Part shown: in pieces, positions 1 to 6,099 of the stretch
Numbering within the stretch: the first letter of the stretch is position 1
How the letters are laid out: each line of letters starts with the position of its first letter
Assembly (NCBI GenBank): GCA_029776555.1
Contig: JAKOSZ010000046.1
Span: 1-7,894 of the forward strand
DNA: 7,894 nucleotides
From: Bacillota bacterium
GTDB taxonomy: Bacteria > Bacillota > Clostridia > Acetivibrionales > JAKOSZ01
Direction: 5' to 3'
Position numbers and translations under genes: made by a program
The notes under the pieces: model-generated
What the model saw: the letters and a program-made list of their open reading frames with translations, nothing else
Told to the model about the DNA's origin: nothing
Databases searched by the model: none

Positions 1-88
1 GAACCGCCGCTTCGTCCACCCCTATTTTCCTTACTTCTTCAACCGCTTCCTCCAGGTTTTCCATATGTACTATCCTGGCGTTGAACAT
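1..88 (-). CDS. folP: Probable dihydropteroate synthase, N-terminal fragment (runs off left edge)
   Basis: Only the first 29 codons are inside the window. The ATG at 86-88 is preceded by AGAAGGAG (minus strand, plus positions 99-106) with a 10-base gap. The peptide begins MFNARIVHMENLEEA and continues with an EVRKIGVDEAAV-like stretch. This resembles, from memory, the extra N-terminal segment (short beta strand, 'eeA...ikkIGVDpaGi') that precedes the TIM barrel in dihydropteroate synthases of clostridia. That enzyme joins 6-hydroxymethyl-dihydropterin pyrophosphate to p-aminobenzoate in folate synthesis. The position 33 bases behind the dehydrogenase stop and in the same operon as folE supports the call. 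No catalytic motif is visible in the fragment, so the identity rests on a short N-terminal match plus context; another folate gene cannot be excluded. Confidence 0.55.
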   Translation of the reverse strand, partial: MFNARIVHMENLEEAVEEVRKIGVDEAAV

Positions 89-121
89 GACACGATTTCT
101 CCTTCTCGCCTTCCCCTCAGG

Positions 122-1225
122 TTATTCCATGAGGCTGGATTTATACAGCTTAACGACGTCTTCTTCCGTAACATTCCATAAGCAATAGCTGGCATTTTTC
201 TGTTTCGCCGCCTGGCTGGCGAAGCTATTCAGTTCCTCTTCCGTCAGTTCAACCCTTGTGCCCATGAGCCTGTCAATAATCCCCTTAAACTCGTCGGCGT
301 CGGAAATCTTCAGCCTTTCATACACCTTTTTTACCCTGTCCCCGGCACCGGCAAGGTTAAACTTAAGGTATTCCGCCATCAGGAGCCCGTTGGCCCTCCC
401 ATGGGGAAGCCCTTTATAATAGGTGAGGGAGTAGCCCATGCTGTGGACAACGGTGGTCCCGGTATGGGAAATCACCATCCCCGCCACCATGGCCATGTAG
501 AGAAGCTTATCCCTGAGCTTAAGGGTAAGGTTTTTCCCAAGCAGGTCACTGAGGCAGTCGCCGAATATGGATATGGCTTCCAATGCCAGGACGTCGGTTA
601 CGGGCGTGCTCCTCCTGTTCAGGTAGCCCTCCACAGCGTGGGATAAGGCGTCCACCGCCGTGTCCACCGTCACATTGTACGGAAGGCTTTCCGTGTACCT
701 GGGGTCCAGCAGGGCGAGTTTGGGGAAGGTGTTCGCGTTGCCGAAGCTCATCTTTGTCCCCAGGTCCTTCCGGGTCAGGACCGAGTAGGGGGTGATTTCG
801 CTGCCGGTCCCCGCGGTGGTGGGTATGGCCGCAATGGGGAGGGGCTTTTTCTCAAATGTGTTTTTAAACAGGTCAACGGGAGGAATAGGGTTTACCGCCA
901 GGACGGCCACCGCCTTGGCCGCGTCCAGGGGGGAGCCTCCCCCGATGCCTATGACAAAATCCGCCCCGAACTGAAAAGCCTTTTCCCCGGCGTCACTGAC
1001 GTTCTCAAGGCTCGGGTTGTTCTCTATCCCGTCGTAGACGCAGTAACTTATATTTAAGGCTTTAAGCACGCCTATGACCTCGTCTAAGGCCCCGCTCTTC
1101 TTGCCGGAAGTTTTCCCGGTAACAATAAAGGCCTTATCACCGAAGCTTTTTAACTCACCGGCGTTTTCCGCCAGGCATCCCCGGCCGAATATGGCCTTAG
1201 TGCCAATAAAGAACCTGAACTCCAT
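122..1225 (-). CDS. Iron-containing (group III) alcohol dehydrogenase
   Basis: This is a 367-residue NAD(P)-dependent alcohol/aldehyde oxidoreductase of the Fe-ADH family (FucO, YqhD, butanol dehydrogenase relatives; usual length 380-390). The N-terminal Rossmann-like domain carries GIGGGSPLDAAKA (93-105) for the cofactor pyrophosphate and IPTTAGTGSE (134-143). The C-terminal helical domain holds the metal ligands: D192 and H196 in VDALSHAVEG, H261 in VVHSMG, and H275 in LPHGRANG. The second His of the usual VHGMAH motif is Tyr265 here. The ATG is set by GGAGGTG at 1231-1237, with 6-7 bases of spacing. It lies 54 bases after folE and 33 bases before the probable folP, all on one strand with no terminator between, so it is probably part of the folate operon. 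The substrate is not predictable from sequence; a short-chain aldehyde such as glycolaldehyde is a reasonable guess because of context. Confidence 0.93.
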   Translation of the reverse strand: MEFRFFIGTKAIFGRGCLAENAGELKSFGDKAFIVTGKTSGKKSGALDEVIGVLKALNISYCVYDGIENNPSLENVSDAGEKAFQFGADFVIGIGGGSPLDAAKAVAVLAVNPIPPVDLFKNTFEKKPLPIAAIPTTAGTGSEITPYSVLTRKDLGTKMSFGNANTFPKLALLDPRYTESLPYNVTVDTAVDALSHAVEGYLNRRSTPVTDVLALEAISIFGDCLSDLLGKNLTLKLRDKLLYMAMVAGMVISHTGTTVVHSMGYSLTYYKGLPHGRANGLLMAEYLKFNLAGAGDRVKKVYERLKISDADEFKGIIDRLMGTRVELTEEELNSFASQAAKQKNASYCLWNVTEEDVVKLYKSSLME

Positions 1226-1230
1226 TTCCG

Positions 1231-1237
1231 CACCTCC
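1231..1237 (-). promoter_or_regulatory. Ribosome binding site of the alcohol dehydrogenase
   Basis: The minus strand reads GGAGGTG here, a near-perfect Shine-Dalgarno ending 5 bases before the ATG at 1225 (7 bases counted from GGAGG). It fixes the start codon. Confidence 0.85.
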
Positions 1238-1279
1238 ATATTAAACCAGGCTGACAACAGCGGCAGATTTCTCTCCCCG

Positions 1280-1840
1280 CTACCTTCTGTTTATCAGCGC
1301 CATTACCTCCGCCCTGGTCCTGGCATCGGTCCTGATATTTCCCCTTAAGGCCGAAGTCACCGTCTTTGAACCCGGCTTCTTTACACCCCTCATGGTCATG
1401 CACAGGTGCTCCGCTTCAATCACCACCGCCACCCCTAAAGGGTTAAGGGTTTCCATTATGGTGTCGGCCACTTCGCTGGTAAGCCTCTCCTGCAGCTGAG
1501 GCTTTTTGGCAAGGGTATCCACAACCCTGGCCACCTTGCTTAATCCCATTATTTTCCCTTTCTTGGGGATATACACTACGTGAGCCACGCCTATAAAGGG
1601 CAGGAGGTGGTGTTCGCATACCGAGTAGAGGGGTATGTCTTTTACCATGATCATCTCTTCATGGTTTTCTTCCTGGAAAACCTTGATGTCTGCTCTTGGG
1701 TCCTTATTCAGTCCGGCAAATATTTCCTCATACATGTCGGCCACTCTGTTAGGTGTTTCCTGCAAGCCTTCCCGGTCGGGGTCTTCCCCGATGGCTGTCA
1801 GTATTTCTCTAACAGCCGCCTTTATTCGTTCCTTGTCCAT
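1280..1840 (-). CDS. folE: GTP cyclohydrolase I
   Basis: This 186-residue enzyme converts GTP to 7,8-dihydroneopterin triphosphate plus formate, the first step of tetrahydrofolate synthesis (also feeding queuosine in many bacteria). The zinc ligands are C75 and H78 in SVCEHHLLPF and C147 in AEHLCMTMRG; H77 is also conserved. Further family hallmarks are the N-terminal GEDPDREGLQETPNRVADMY helix region, IPKKGKIMGLSK, and SALRG near the end. The frame stays open to 1984, but those extra 48 residues do not resemble the family and overlap a promoter and structured leader, so the ATG at 1838-1840 is chosen. Its GAGG ribosome site sits about 11 bases upstream, which is slightly long. It is the first gene of a unit continuing into the dehydrogenase and probable folP. 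Confidence 0.95.
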   Translation of the reverse strand: MDKERIKAAVREILTAIGEDPDREGLQETPNRVADMYEEIFAGLNKDPRADIKVFQEENHEEMIMVKDIPLYSVCEHHLLPFIGVAHVVYIPKKGKIMGLSKVARVVDTLAKKPQLQERLTSEVADTIMETLNPLGVAVVIEAEHLCMTMRGVKKPGSKTVTSALRGNIRTDARTRAEVMALINRR

Positions 1841-1874
1841 TACACCAAAGACCTCACTCGTCAATCTGTTTTTT

Positions 1875-1963
1875 GACACCGTCCCGCCAAAACCGCCGGC
1901 AGGGTAGAAGCAAAAATCGCTTCTCCACTTTCCGGACAGCCGGCAAAATTCCGGGACAGTATC
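1875..1963 (-). ncRNA. Structured 5' leader of folE, candidate cis-regulatory RNA
   Basis: Read on the minus strand, the folE leader folds into three nested helices. The closing helix pairs GATACTGTCCCG (1963-1952) with CGGGACGGTGTC (1886-1875): 12 consecutive pairs including two G-U. Inside a 7/8-base internal loop (GAATTTT opposite GGTTTTGG) the second helix pairs GCCGGC (1944-1939) with GCCGGC (1900-1895). The apical helix pairs AGAAGC (1924-1919) with GCTTCT (1911-1906) around a GATTTTT loop. A 14-base asymmetric strand (TGTCCGGAAAGTGG) faces ACCCT between helices two and three. The structure starts about 3 bases after the predicted transcription start and ends about 35 bases before the start codon, as regulatory leaders do. 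I do not recognise a known riboswitch consensus; it lacks the THF-riboswitch signature as I remember it. The pairing is seen; the function is inferred. Confidence 0.5.
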
Positions 1964-1972
1964 TATTAAGTT

Positions 1973-2001
1973 ATTATAAAACAAGTATGGTATTTAGTAA
2001 A
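1973..2001 (-). promoter_or_regulatory. Predicted sigma-A promoter for folE
   Basis: On the minus strand TTTACT (2001-1996) is followed, after exactly 17 bases, by a perfect TATAAT (1978-1973). The predicted start is near 1966, giving a leader of about 125 bases. The surrounding stretch is much more AT-rich than the genes. It separates the folate unit from the cyanophycin genes. Confidence 0.65.
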
Positions 2002-2025
2002 ATAATAGTGGGAGAAGTATGTAAT

Positions 2026-2065
2026 TTCCCCCTGCTCCCTTCCCGGAGGAAGGAAGCAGGGGGAA
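2026..2065 (-). terminator. Long GC-rich hairpin after cphA (terminator-like, no U-tract)
   Basis: An 18-base inverted repeat (2026-2043 with 2048-2065) closes on a 4-base loop. The single imperfect position becomes a G-U pair in the minus-strand transcript, so the RNA stem is continuous there. It begins about 30 bases after the cphA stop and precedes the folE promoter, the right place for a terminator. The sequence after the stem is AAATTACATAC rather than a run of U, so it may instead be a transcript-end stabiliser or a dispersed palindromic repeat. Confidence 0.5.
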
Positions 2066-2095
2066 GGGGGAATATTTCCGTCCCGGCGGGCTTTG

Positions 2096-4735
2096 CTACA
2101 GCCCTCCCGCCATTTTTTCCCTTCTCCTCTTGTTCCTGACCTTGTTCTTATATTCGGCTATAAGCCTGACCGCCGGTTCAAACTCTTCATACAGCATGAC
2201 TATGAGATCCCCCGGCAATGCGTTAAGCAACGCCTCCTCCAAGGCCTCCAGCTCGGAAAGCACGATTTTCACACTGTTTTCCTTCAAACCGGCGGAAATA
2301 ACCGAATTATAGAGGAGACCAGCTATCTCCCCCGGTTTCCTTCCCCTTAACTCCCTGTCTTCCTTGACGTATATCCTGTTAAACACCCTGCCGGACATTT
2401 CTCCGATTTCTTTCACGCTGCGGTCCATCCGGTCCCCGGGCACGCCGATTATCCCCACCAGGCGCCTGGCCCCGTACCTCTTCACGAAATCCAGGACGGC
2501 GCTGTAGCCTGCGGCGTTATGCCCGTAGTCCAGCATGACGTCAAAATCTCCCATCCTGAAGAAGTTGAACCTTCCCGGATTGGTCTTAACGTCGGGATTA
2601 AAACTTTTAAGCCCTATTCGGATTATATTGAGGGGTACCCCCAGGGCATACAGGGCTGCCGCGGCGGAAAGGGAATTCTCCACGTTGCACTCCAGCATGC
2701 CGTTAAAGGTTATGGGTACCTGGCTAAGCCTTAAAATGTGCATTTCCGTACGGTCATGTATGCATATGAAGCCGTCTTTTACATAGACGGCCTTTCCGCC
2801 GCCTGTCATGTGTTTTAAGAGCAGCGGGTTATTGCTCCTTTTGGAGAAGAGCACTATGTTCCCCGAAGCCCTTTCCATGAGGTAGCCGGCCGTGTCGTCA
2901 TCGGCGTTTATTACCGAATGCCCGTCGGGTTTCACCGCCTCCAGGACCAGGGATTTGACAAAGGCCAGGTCCTCAATGGAGTTAAGACCGTCAAGGCCCA
3001 GATGGTCATCGCTGATGTTTACCACCACGCCCACGTCGGCCATGTCATAGCCCAGGCCCCGCCGCACGATGCCGCCCCGGGCGGTTTCAAGCACGGCCGC
3101 TTCCACTTCCCTGTTGGAGAGTACTATCCTGGCGCTGGTGGGGCCGGTGTTGTCCCCTTCCTGTATGCACCGGCTGCCGATAAAAATGCCGCTGGTAGAC
3201 GTCATCCCCACTTTCCTGCCGGTGAAGGCAAGGGTGTGCCTGATAAGCCTCACGGTAGTGGTTTTGCCGTTGGTGCCGGTGACGGAAACGATGGGTATCC
3301 GGGAAGGGCAGCCCGGGGGAAACAGGTGCTCCACTATATCCCTGGCCACATTCCGGGGCTTGCCCTCGCTGGGGAAAAGGTGCATCCTGAGCCCCGGGCA
3401 GGCGTTTAACTCGATTACCGCCCCGTTGGGCCAGCCGATGGGTCGTGAAATGTCTTCGGCGGTTATGTCAACCCCTGCTATATCGAGCCCCACTGCCTTT
3501 GCCGCTTTTACCGCCAGGTCGGCGTTAAAGGGGTGGACCTCCCCGGTGCAGTCCCTGGCGGTGCCCCCGGTGCTCAAGTTCCCGTTTTCCCTCAGCTTAA
3601 CCAGCTGGCCCTTTTCCGGCACGGATTCCTCCGTATATCCCTGCCTTGCCAGGACTTTTTTGGCCATCTCGTCCAACCTTATTTTAGTCAGCGGCTTTTC
3701 ATGGTTTTCTCCCCTCAGGGAATCCCGGTTGGCAAGCTCCACCAGCTCCTTCACCGAGTGCAGGCCGTCGCCTGTCACACAGGGCGGGCGCCTTTCGGCA
3801 GCGGCAACGACCCTGTCCCCCACCACCAGGAGGCGGTAGTCCTTACCCTCCACGTACTTTTCAACAATTACGCCGACGCTGTGCTTCCGAGCTTCCCTGA
3901 AGGCTTCCCTCACCTCTTCCTCTCCCCGGATGTCAAGGGTGACCCCTTTCCCCTGGTTGGCGTCACAGGGTTTTACCACCACCGGGTAACCGATTTCTCC
4001 GGCCAGGACAAGGGCCGAGTCCTCAGTGTAGGCCACATCCCCGCAGGGCACGGGAATCCTGTTGTCCTTAAGGATTTGCTTGGTCAGATGCTTATCCCCT
4101 GCGGCATCCACCGCTACGCAGCTGGGAGAGTCGGTCAGGGAGGCCTCAACCAGCCTTGCGTACTTCCCGTATCCCAGCTGCATTATGCTGCCGCTGCCCA
4201 GCCTTATCACAGGTATTCCAAGCTTCAAGGCCTCCTGGTATATGGCTTTGGAGCTGGGCCCGAGTTCCGTCTCCACCGCAACCCTCTTTAGCTCTTCCAG
4301 CAGGGACGCCAGGTTGATTTCTTTCCCTGAAACCAGGCTGCTCACTATTTCCACCGCCGCCCTTCCGCACTCCAGGCCGCATTTTTCGCTGCCGTATTCG
4401 TAAACCACGCTGTAGATGCTGGGTTCTTCTTTTATCCGCGCCTTTCCGAAAGAGACGTCATAGCCCAGGATGTTCTGGAGCTCCAGCGCCAGGTGTTCCG
4501 TCACATGGGCGGCGTAGGTTCCCCCTTTTAGCCTTTCAACAAATCCCCCCTCATAGCCCAGGGAGCAGCAGTGTTTCAAAAGCCCGGGGAATAGGCTCAA
4601 AAGCTTTTCGTTAAAACCCTCTATCCGGTTGGTGGGTTTTAAATACAGGTCTCCTATGTCCACTTCCATTTTTATTACCGGCCGATGGCAGTAAATATTT
4701 CTGTTTGTAAGAACTGTTAAGCTATGAATAAGCAC
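2096..4735 (-). CDS. cphA: Cyanophycin synthetase
   Basis: This 879-residue cytoplasmic ligase builds cyanophycin, a poly-aspartate backbone with arginine on each side chain, using two ATP-driven reactions. The N domain (about 1-160) includes RNIYCHRPVIKM and the VTEHLALELQ segment. The ATP-grasp domain (about 160-470) shows SIMQLGYGKYARL (183-195), VVVKPCDANQGKGV (252-265) and the metal-binding IELNACPGLRMH (441-452), and adds Asp. The Mur-ligase-like domain (about 475-879) shows the P-loop VTGTNGKTTT (485-494), ETARGGIVRRG (550-560), DDHLG with H578, and DYGHNAAGY (736-744), and adds Arg. Length and two intact nucleotide sites fit CphA1 rather than the dipeptide-polymerising CphA2. The start is GTG, set by AGGAGG at 4743-4748 with 7 bases of spacing. 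It follows cphB after 98 bases without a terminator; that gap holds only a small CCGAA/TTCGG hairpin (4762-4775). Confidence 0.97.
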   Translation of the reverse strand: MLIHSLTVLTNRNIYCHRPVIKMEVDIGDLYLKPTNRIEGFNEKLLSLFPGLLKHCCSLGYEGGFVERLKGGTYAAHVTEHLALELQNILGYDVSFGKARIKEEPSIYSVVYEYGSEKCGLECGRAAVEIVSSLVSGKEINLASLLEELKRVAVETELGPSSKAIYQEALKLGIPVIRLGSGSIMQLGYGKYARLVEASLTDSPSCVAVDAAGDKHLTKQILKDNRIPVPCGDVAYTEDSALVLAGEIGYPVVVKPCDANQGKGVTLDIRGEEEVREAFREARKHSVGVIVEKYVEGKDYRLLVVGDRVVAAAERRPPCVTGDGLHSVKELVELANRDSLRGENHEKPLTKIRLDEMAKKVLARQGYTEESVPEKGQLVKLRENGNLSTGGTARDCTGEVHPFNADLAVKAAKAVGLDIAGVDITAEDISRPIGWPNGAVIELNACPGLRMHLFPSEGKPRNVARDIVEHLFPPGCPSRIPIVSVTGTNGKTTTVRLIRHTLAFTGRKVGMTSTSGIFIGSRCIQEGDNTGPTSARIVLSNREVEAAVLETARGGIVRRGLGYDMADVGVVVNISDDHLGLDGLNSIEDLAFVKSLVLEAVKPDGHSVINADDDTAGYLMERASGNIVLFSKRSNNPLLLKHMTGGGKAVYVKDGFICIHDRTEMHILRLSQVPITFNGMLECNVENSLSAAAALYALGVPLNIIRIGLKSFNPDVKTNPGRFNFFRMGDFDVMLDYGHNAAGYSAVLDFVKRYGARRLVGIIGVPGDRMDRSVKEIGEMSGRVFNRIYVKEDRELRGRKPGEIAGLLYNSVISAGLKENSVKIVLSELEALEEALLNALPGDLIVMLYEEFEPAVRLIAEYKNKVRNKRRREKMAGGL

Positions 4736-4742
4736 CTTTTTT

Positions 4743-4748
4743 CCTCCT
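4743..4748 (-). promoter_or_regulatory. Ribosome binding site fixing the GTG start of cphA
   Basis: AGGAGG on the minus strand lies 7 bases before GTG (4735-4733). There is no better ATG: the first conserved family residues follow closely, so the GTG is the likely start. Confidence 0.85.
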
Positions 4749-4833
4749 AATGGATTCTGTCCCGAAGCCTTTCGGCAACGTGCAGGAACCCGTGATTTAT
4801 AAAACCATAGGACCTAAATATAAGTACTGTTTC

Positions 4834-5631
4834 TCAGCGCAAGCACAAAACCTCCCTGCTTTTCATATCAAACCCGTAGCCTTTGGGAAGAACATGAAGG
4901 GTTACGCCGGTTATGGCCAGGATCTCGTCGGGCTTAAGCTCCGAAACATTGGAAGTTCTTATCGTCTTCCCATCAATGACCGTCACGGCGTTGGTACCGA
5001 GTACACTGAAATGGGCGTCGGGGAAAACTTCTATGGCGGTGTCTTCATCTATGCCAATACCCAGCATGAAGGGATTCTGGGCCACTCCGCAGAGCAGCCT
5101 GCCCAGCCTGCCCCGCTGGTCAAAGTGCTGGTCAATAATGGCCTCCTCCAAAAGCCCCAGGCCGGGCGCCATTTTAAGAGTACACTTCCTGGCCGGGTCA
5201 TTGTCACTGCCGTCCACTATCATGGTGCTGCTCATGGCCGAGGCACCGGCGCTGGTACCGGCAATGGCGGCGCCGGCGGCGAAAGCTTCGTGGAGGGCTC
5301 GGTAGACTTCCGTCCCACCCAGGATGCTGGTAATCCTGAGCTGGTCACCTCCTGTGAAGAAAACGCCGGTGGATTCCCGCAGTTTTTTTACGTTGGCAGG
5401 GTCATTGGCCTCATCCCTTGAGTCTATGTTAAGCACTTCTATTTCCTTTATACCAAGCCTCTCAAAGGCCTTCCTGTATTCCCTTCCCACTGCCTCCGGC
5501 CTTTCCGTGGCTGTTGTGAGTATGACAAGTCTTGCGTCTTTTCCGCCGGACACAGCCGCGATGCGCTTTAGTATTTCGCTTTCGCCGAACTTGTCTTCGG
5601 CTCCCCCGACAATTACCAGGCTACCTTTCAT
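4834..5631 (-). CDS. cphB: Cyanophycinase (peptidase family S51)
   Basis: This 265-residue serine exopeptidase degrades cyanophycin to beta-Asp-Arg dipeptides. The nucleophile elbow is AGTSAGAS with Ser127. Other family features are VGGAEDKFGE (8-17), LTTATERPEAVG (39-49), FFTGGDQLRI (91-100) lining the active site, and DQHFDQRGRLGRL with the probable catalytic His169 (168-179). Length matches the intracellular enzyme of cyanobacteria (about 270). There is no signal peptide, so this is the mobilising CphB type rather than the secreted CphE type. The ATG is placed by GGAGG (5636-5640), 4 bases upstream. A short open stretch downstream of the preceding gene ends in a TGA overlapping this ATG (ATGA). 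Lying directly before cphA on the same strand, the pair is probably co-transcribed. Confidence 0.96.
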   Translation of the reverse strand: MKGSLVIVGGAEDKFGESEILKRIAAVSGGKDARLVILTTATERPEAVGREYRKAFERLGIKEIEVLNIDSRDEANDPANVKKLRESTGVFFTGGDQLRITSILGGTEVYRALHEAFAAGAAIAGTSAGASAMSSTMIVDGSDNDPARKCTLKMAPGLGLLEEAIIDQHFDQRGRLGRLLCGVAQNPFMLGIGIDEDTAIEVFPDAHFSVLGTNAVTVIDGKTIRTSNVSELKPDEILAITGVTLHVLPKGYGFDMKSREVLCLR

Positions 5632-5735
5632 CTTTCCTCCGATTTCGCATCCTTTTCGTTTCTTTGCCGCTCTCCTAAGTCCACCGTCAAAAAGCTTTTA
5701 ACGGCCGGGGTAACAGGTTTCAGGGCCGCTTTCGG

Positions 5736-5984
5736 TTACCGGAAGAAATCTGCCAGGTTCTCCTGTAATATGAGCCCGGTTCCCATGAAAATTACGCTGA
5801 ACACTATAAGCATTATCCCCGCCCGTCCGCCGTCCCTGGCGGCCAGAATACCCATCACCATCCCCAGGGGGCCGAACATAAGGGGGAAGGCAAAGATGGA
5901 GGTCACCGCCGACAGCCAGCCAACGGCCAGGAGCAGAAAATTGCTCTTCTTAAGTCCGATACCCTTCTTGCTATCAGCTTCCAT
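5736..5984 (-). CDS. Small membrane protein of unknown function in the cyanophycin cluster
   Basis: This protein has 82 residues from the chosen ATG (5984-5982), which has AAGGTGG (5990-5996) 5 bases upstream; an ATG five codons earlier (5999) has a poorer site. After a lysine-rich hydrophilic head (KKGIGLKKSN) come hydrophobic segments at about residues 16-34, 36-49 and 57-73, separated by prolines (FAFPLMFGPLG) and by a short RDGGR turn, and then a charged tail QENLADFFR. The pattern P-L-G-x-V-x-G-I-L-A-x-x-x-G-G-R-x-G-I loosely resembles short DUF4190-type membrane proteins; that is a memory-based impression. It lies between iadA and cphB on the same strand, so it may act with cyanophycin turnover or simply be a bystander. 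It starts about 50 bases after the iadA terminator, so it needs read-through or its own promoter. No function is assigned. Confidence 0.6.
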   Translation of the reverse strand: MEADSKKGIGLKKSNFLLLAVGWLSAVTSIFAFPLMFGPLGMVMGILAARDGGRAGIMLIVFSVIFMGTGLILQENLADFFR

Positions 5985-6035
5985 ATACACCACCTTCATT
6001 ATTATTTTCCCAAGCTATGAGAGGTATTCATTTAT

Positions 6036-6066
6036 AAAAAAGCCCCGCCTTTGGCTTCAGGGCTTT
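6036..6066 (-). terminator. Intrinsic terminator after iadA
   Basis: On the minus strand AAAGCCC (6066-6060) pairs with GGGCTTT (6045-6039), with an inner GCC/GGC pairing around AAA, and is followed by a T6 tract (6041-6036). It begins 33 bases after the iadA stop. It separates iadA from the membrane protein and cphBA, so those genes are either expressed by partial read-through or have a promoter in the roughly 50 bases that follow. A TATAAA directly after the T tract could serve as a -10, but no good -35 is seen. Confidence 0.8.
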
Positions 6067-6099
6067 CGGTCTTTGCTTCCCGGCCAATTGCCTGAACCC

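Noticed and set aside
1841..1984. 48-codon N-terminal extension of folE
   Set aside because: The residues do not resemble GTP cyclohydrolase I, and the stretch is accounted for by a promoter and a structured leader.
3069..3839. Long plus-strand open frames opposite cphA (also 3533-4291)
   Set aside because: They are antisense shadows of a well-conserved gene, with proline/serine-rich low-complexity products typical of the opposite strand of GC-rich coding DNA.
4736..4833. Possible regulatory element in the cphB-cphA gap
   Set aside because: Only a 5-pair hairpin (4762-4775) and no convincing promoter or terminator could be found in these 98 bases.
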